In this document: positions 63,401 through 64,000 of the stretch, in pieces
How the letters are laid out: the number at the start of each line of letters is the position of its first letter
Numbering within the stretch: position 1 is the first letter of the stretch
Source: Novosphingobium sp. HII-3
GTDB taxonomy: Bacteria > Pseudomonadota > Alphaproteobacteria > Sphingomonadales > Sphingomonadaceae
Direction: 5' to 3'
Length of the DNA: 64,000 nt
NCBI RefSeq assembly: GCF_002916655.1
Contig: NZ_PPSM01000088.1
Span: 55,351 to 119,350, forward strand
The notes under the pieces: model-generated
What the model was told of the DNA's origin: nothing
The model's input: the letters and a program-made list of their open reading frames with translations, nothing else
Database searches by the model: none
Program-made: the position numbers and the translations under genes

Positions 63401-63874
63401 ATGCTTGATCTGGTCGCCGATCAAAGACCTGAAAACGATTTCGCGCGCATGGATTACGAGCGCGATCGCAAGGGCCCGCCTGAAGGTTTCCCGAAGCTCC
63501 CGGACATCCCCGGCACTCGCTATACCGACGCCGAGTTCCTGCGGCTCGAGAAGGAGATGATGTGGGACAAGGCGTGGCTCTACGCCGGACACACCGATCA
63601 GGTTTCAAAGCCGGGTTCATGGTTTCTCACCCGCAACTCAGGCGTGCCGATTATCGTTACCCGCAACCTCGCGGGCGAGGTGAAGGCCTTCTACAACACC
63701 TGCCAGCATCGCGGTGCCCCGTTGGTCACGGAAGATGCGGGGGAAGCGCGCGGCTTCGTCTGCGGCTATCACGGCTGGAGCTACACCCTCGACGGTAAGC
63801 TTACGGCGGTCCGCGATAAGCGGGACTTTGTCGAATTTGACATGTCCTGTCGCTCGCTTGTTCAGGTCCGTTGT
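63401..63874 (+). pseudogene. Rieske oxygenase alpha subunit, truncated
   Basis: The first 157 residues form the Rieske domain of an aromatic-ring oxygenase: FYNTCQHRGAPLV and GFVCGYHGWSYTLDG supply the C-x-H and C-x2-H cluster ligands, followed by FDMSCRSLVQVRC. The whole mononuclear iron domain (about 250 residues) is missing. After codon VRC the frame reads VNAGIKLGQAPV and stops at 63913. The sequence from 63874 looks like an insertion sequence end, so the gene was probably cut by insertion. The rest of the gene may lie beyond the window. A gene related to this is intact at 27732. Confidence 0.75.
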
Positions 63875-64000
63875 GTCAACGCCGGGATAAAATTGGGCCA
63901 GGCACCGGTTTAAAAAGGGGCCAGTTGGTTTGAATAAAAAGCCTCATGGTTGAGGCTGGACGCTCTCGGCAGCGGGGAAGCGGCTGTAGCGGAGCGGAAG
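63874..64000. mobile_element. insertion sequence end, IS21-like
   Basis: The sequence begins TGTCAACGCCGGGATAAAAT and carries repeated GGGCCAG copies at 63895-63901 and 63918-63924. IS21-type elements start with TGT and hold repeated motifs inside their ends. The transposase genes would lie past the window edge. The family call is by pattern only. Confidence 0.45.

Noticed and set aside
1..64000. CRISPR arrays, tRNA and rRNA genes
   Set aside because: I looked for regular direct repeats with spacers, cloverleaf-type segments and ribosomal RNA-like stretches and saw none. This is by eye, so a dedicated search could still find one.

Overview
The window is GC-rich alphaproteobacterial chromosome. 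Three large TonB-dependent receptors, a fused Wzz/tyrosine-kinase exopolysaccharide protein, Rieske oxygenases and a dense set of acyl-CoA and short-chain dehydrogenase genes point to a sphingomonad (Novosphingobium or Sphingobium type). The genus is inferred from gene content. No rRNA, tRNA or CRISPR array was seen.

Layout. (1) 0.4-11 kb is an exopolysaccharide locus: three GT4 glycosyltransferases, a formyltransferase next to a PIG-L deacetylase, a Wzz-BY-kinase, an O-antigen-ligase/polymerase-like membrane protein and a secreted beta-helix-like protein. (2) 11-17 kb holds mostly housekeeping or stress genes: S9 peptidase, DEDDh exonuclease-BRCT, thioesterase, GH130 enzyme and small unknowns. 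(3) 17.3-22 kb is an acyl-CoA operon led by a marR gene with a tandem operator over its own start codon. (4) 22-35 kb is a catabolic island: ABM monooxygenase pair, TonB receptor, PQQ/haem alcohol dehydrogenase, Rieske oxygenase, two SDRs, TetR, GntR and a second TonB receptor. (5) 35.5-42.3 kb holds sugar and envelope genes: GT4, GH13, methyltransferase, transglutaminase, sorbosone dehydrogenase and DUF2231. (6) 42.5-63.9 kb is a second catabolic island: TetR, SDR, a frameshifted TonB receptor, two ketosteroid-dehydrogenase-like flavoproteins, GMC oxidoreductase, SnoaL-like protein, acyl-CoA synthetase, a MaoC pair, two more TetRs, a sugar-isomerase-like protein, ThuA, CoA-transferase, a DUF35 plus thiolase-fold pair, MFS transporter, VOC protein and crotonase. 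It ends in a Rieske gene cut by what looks like an insertion sequence end.

How the parts fit. Islands 4 and 6 read as uptake (TonB, MFS), oxidation (Rieske, PQQ dehydrogenase, FAD and GMC enzymes, SDRs), CoA activation and side-chain removal (hydratase pair and thiolase-fold aldolase candidate) of a hydrophobic polycyclic, terpenoid or aromatic compound. The substrate cannot be read from sequence. The most notable signal is regulatory. Three TetR paralogues share an almost identical DNA-reading helix. Eight intergenic sites fitting AAACAnTC-nn-GAnTGTTT lie in front of the TonB, Rieske, SDR, FAD, isomerase and tetR genes, suggesting one dispersed regulon spanning about 40 kb.
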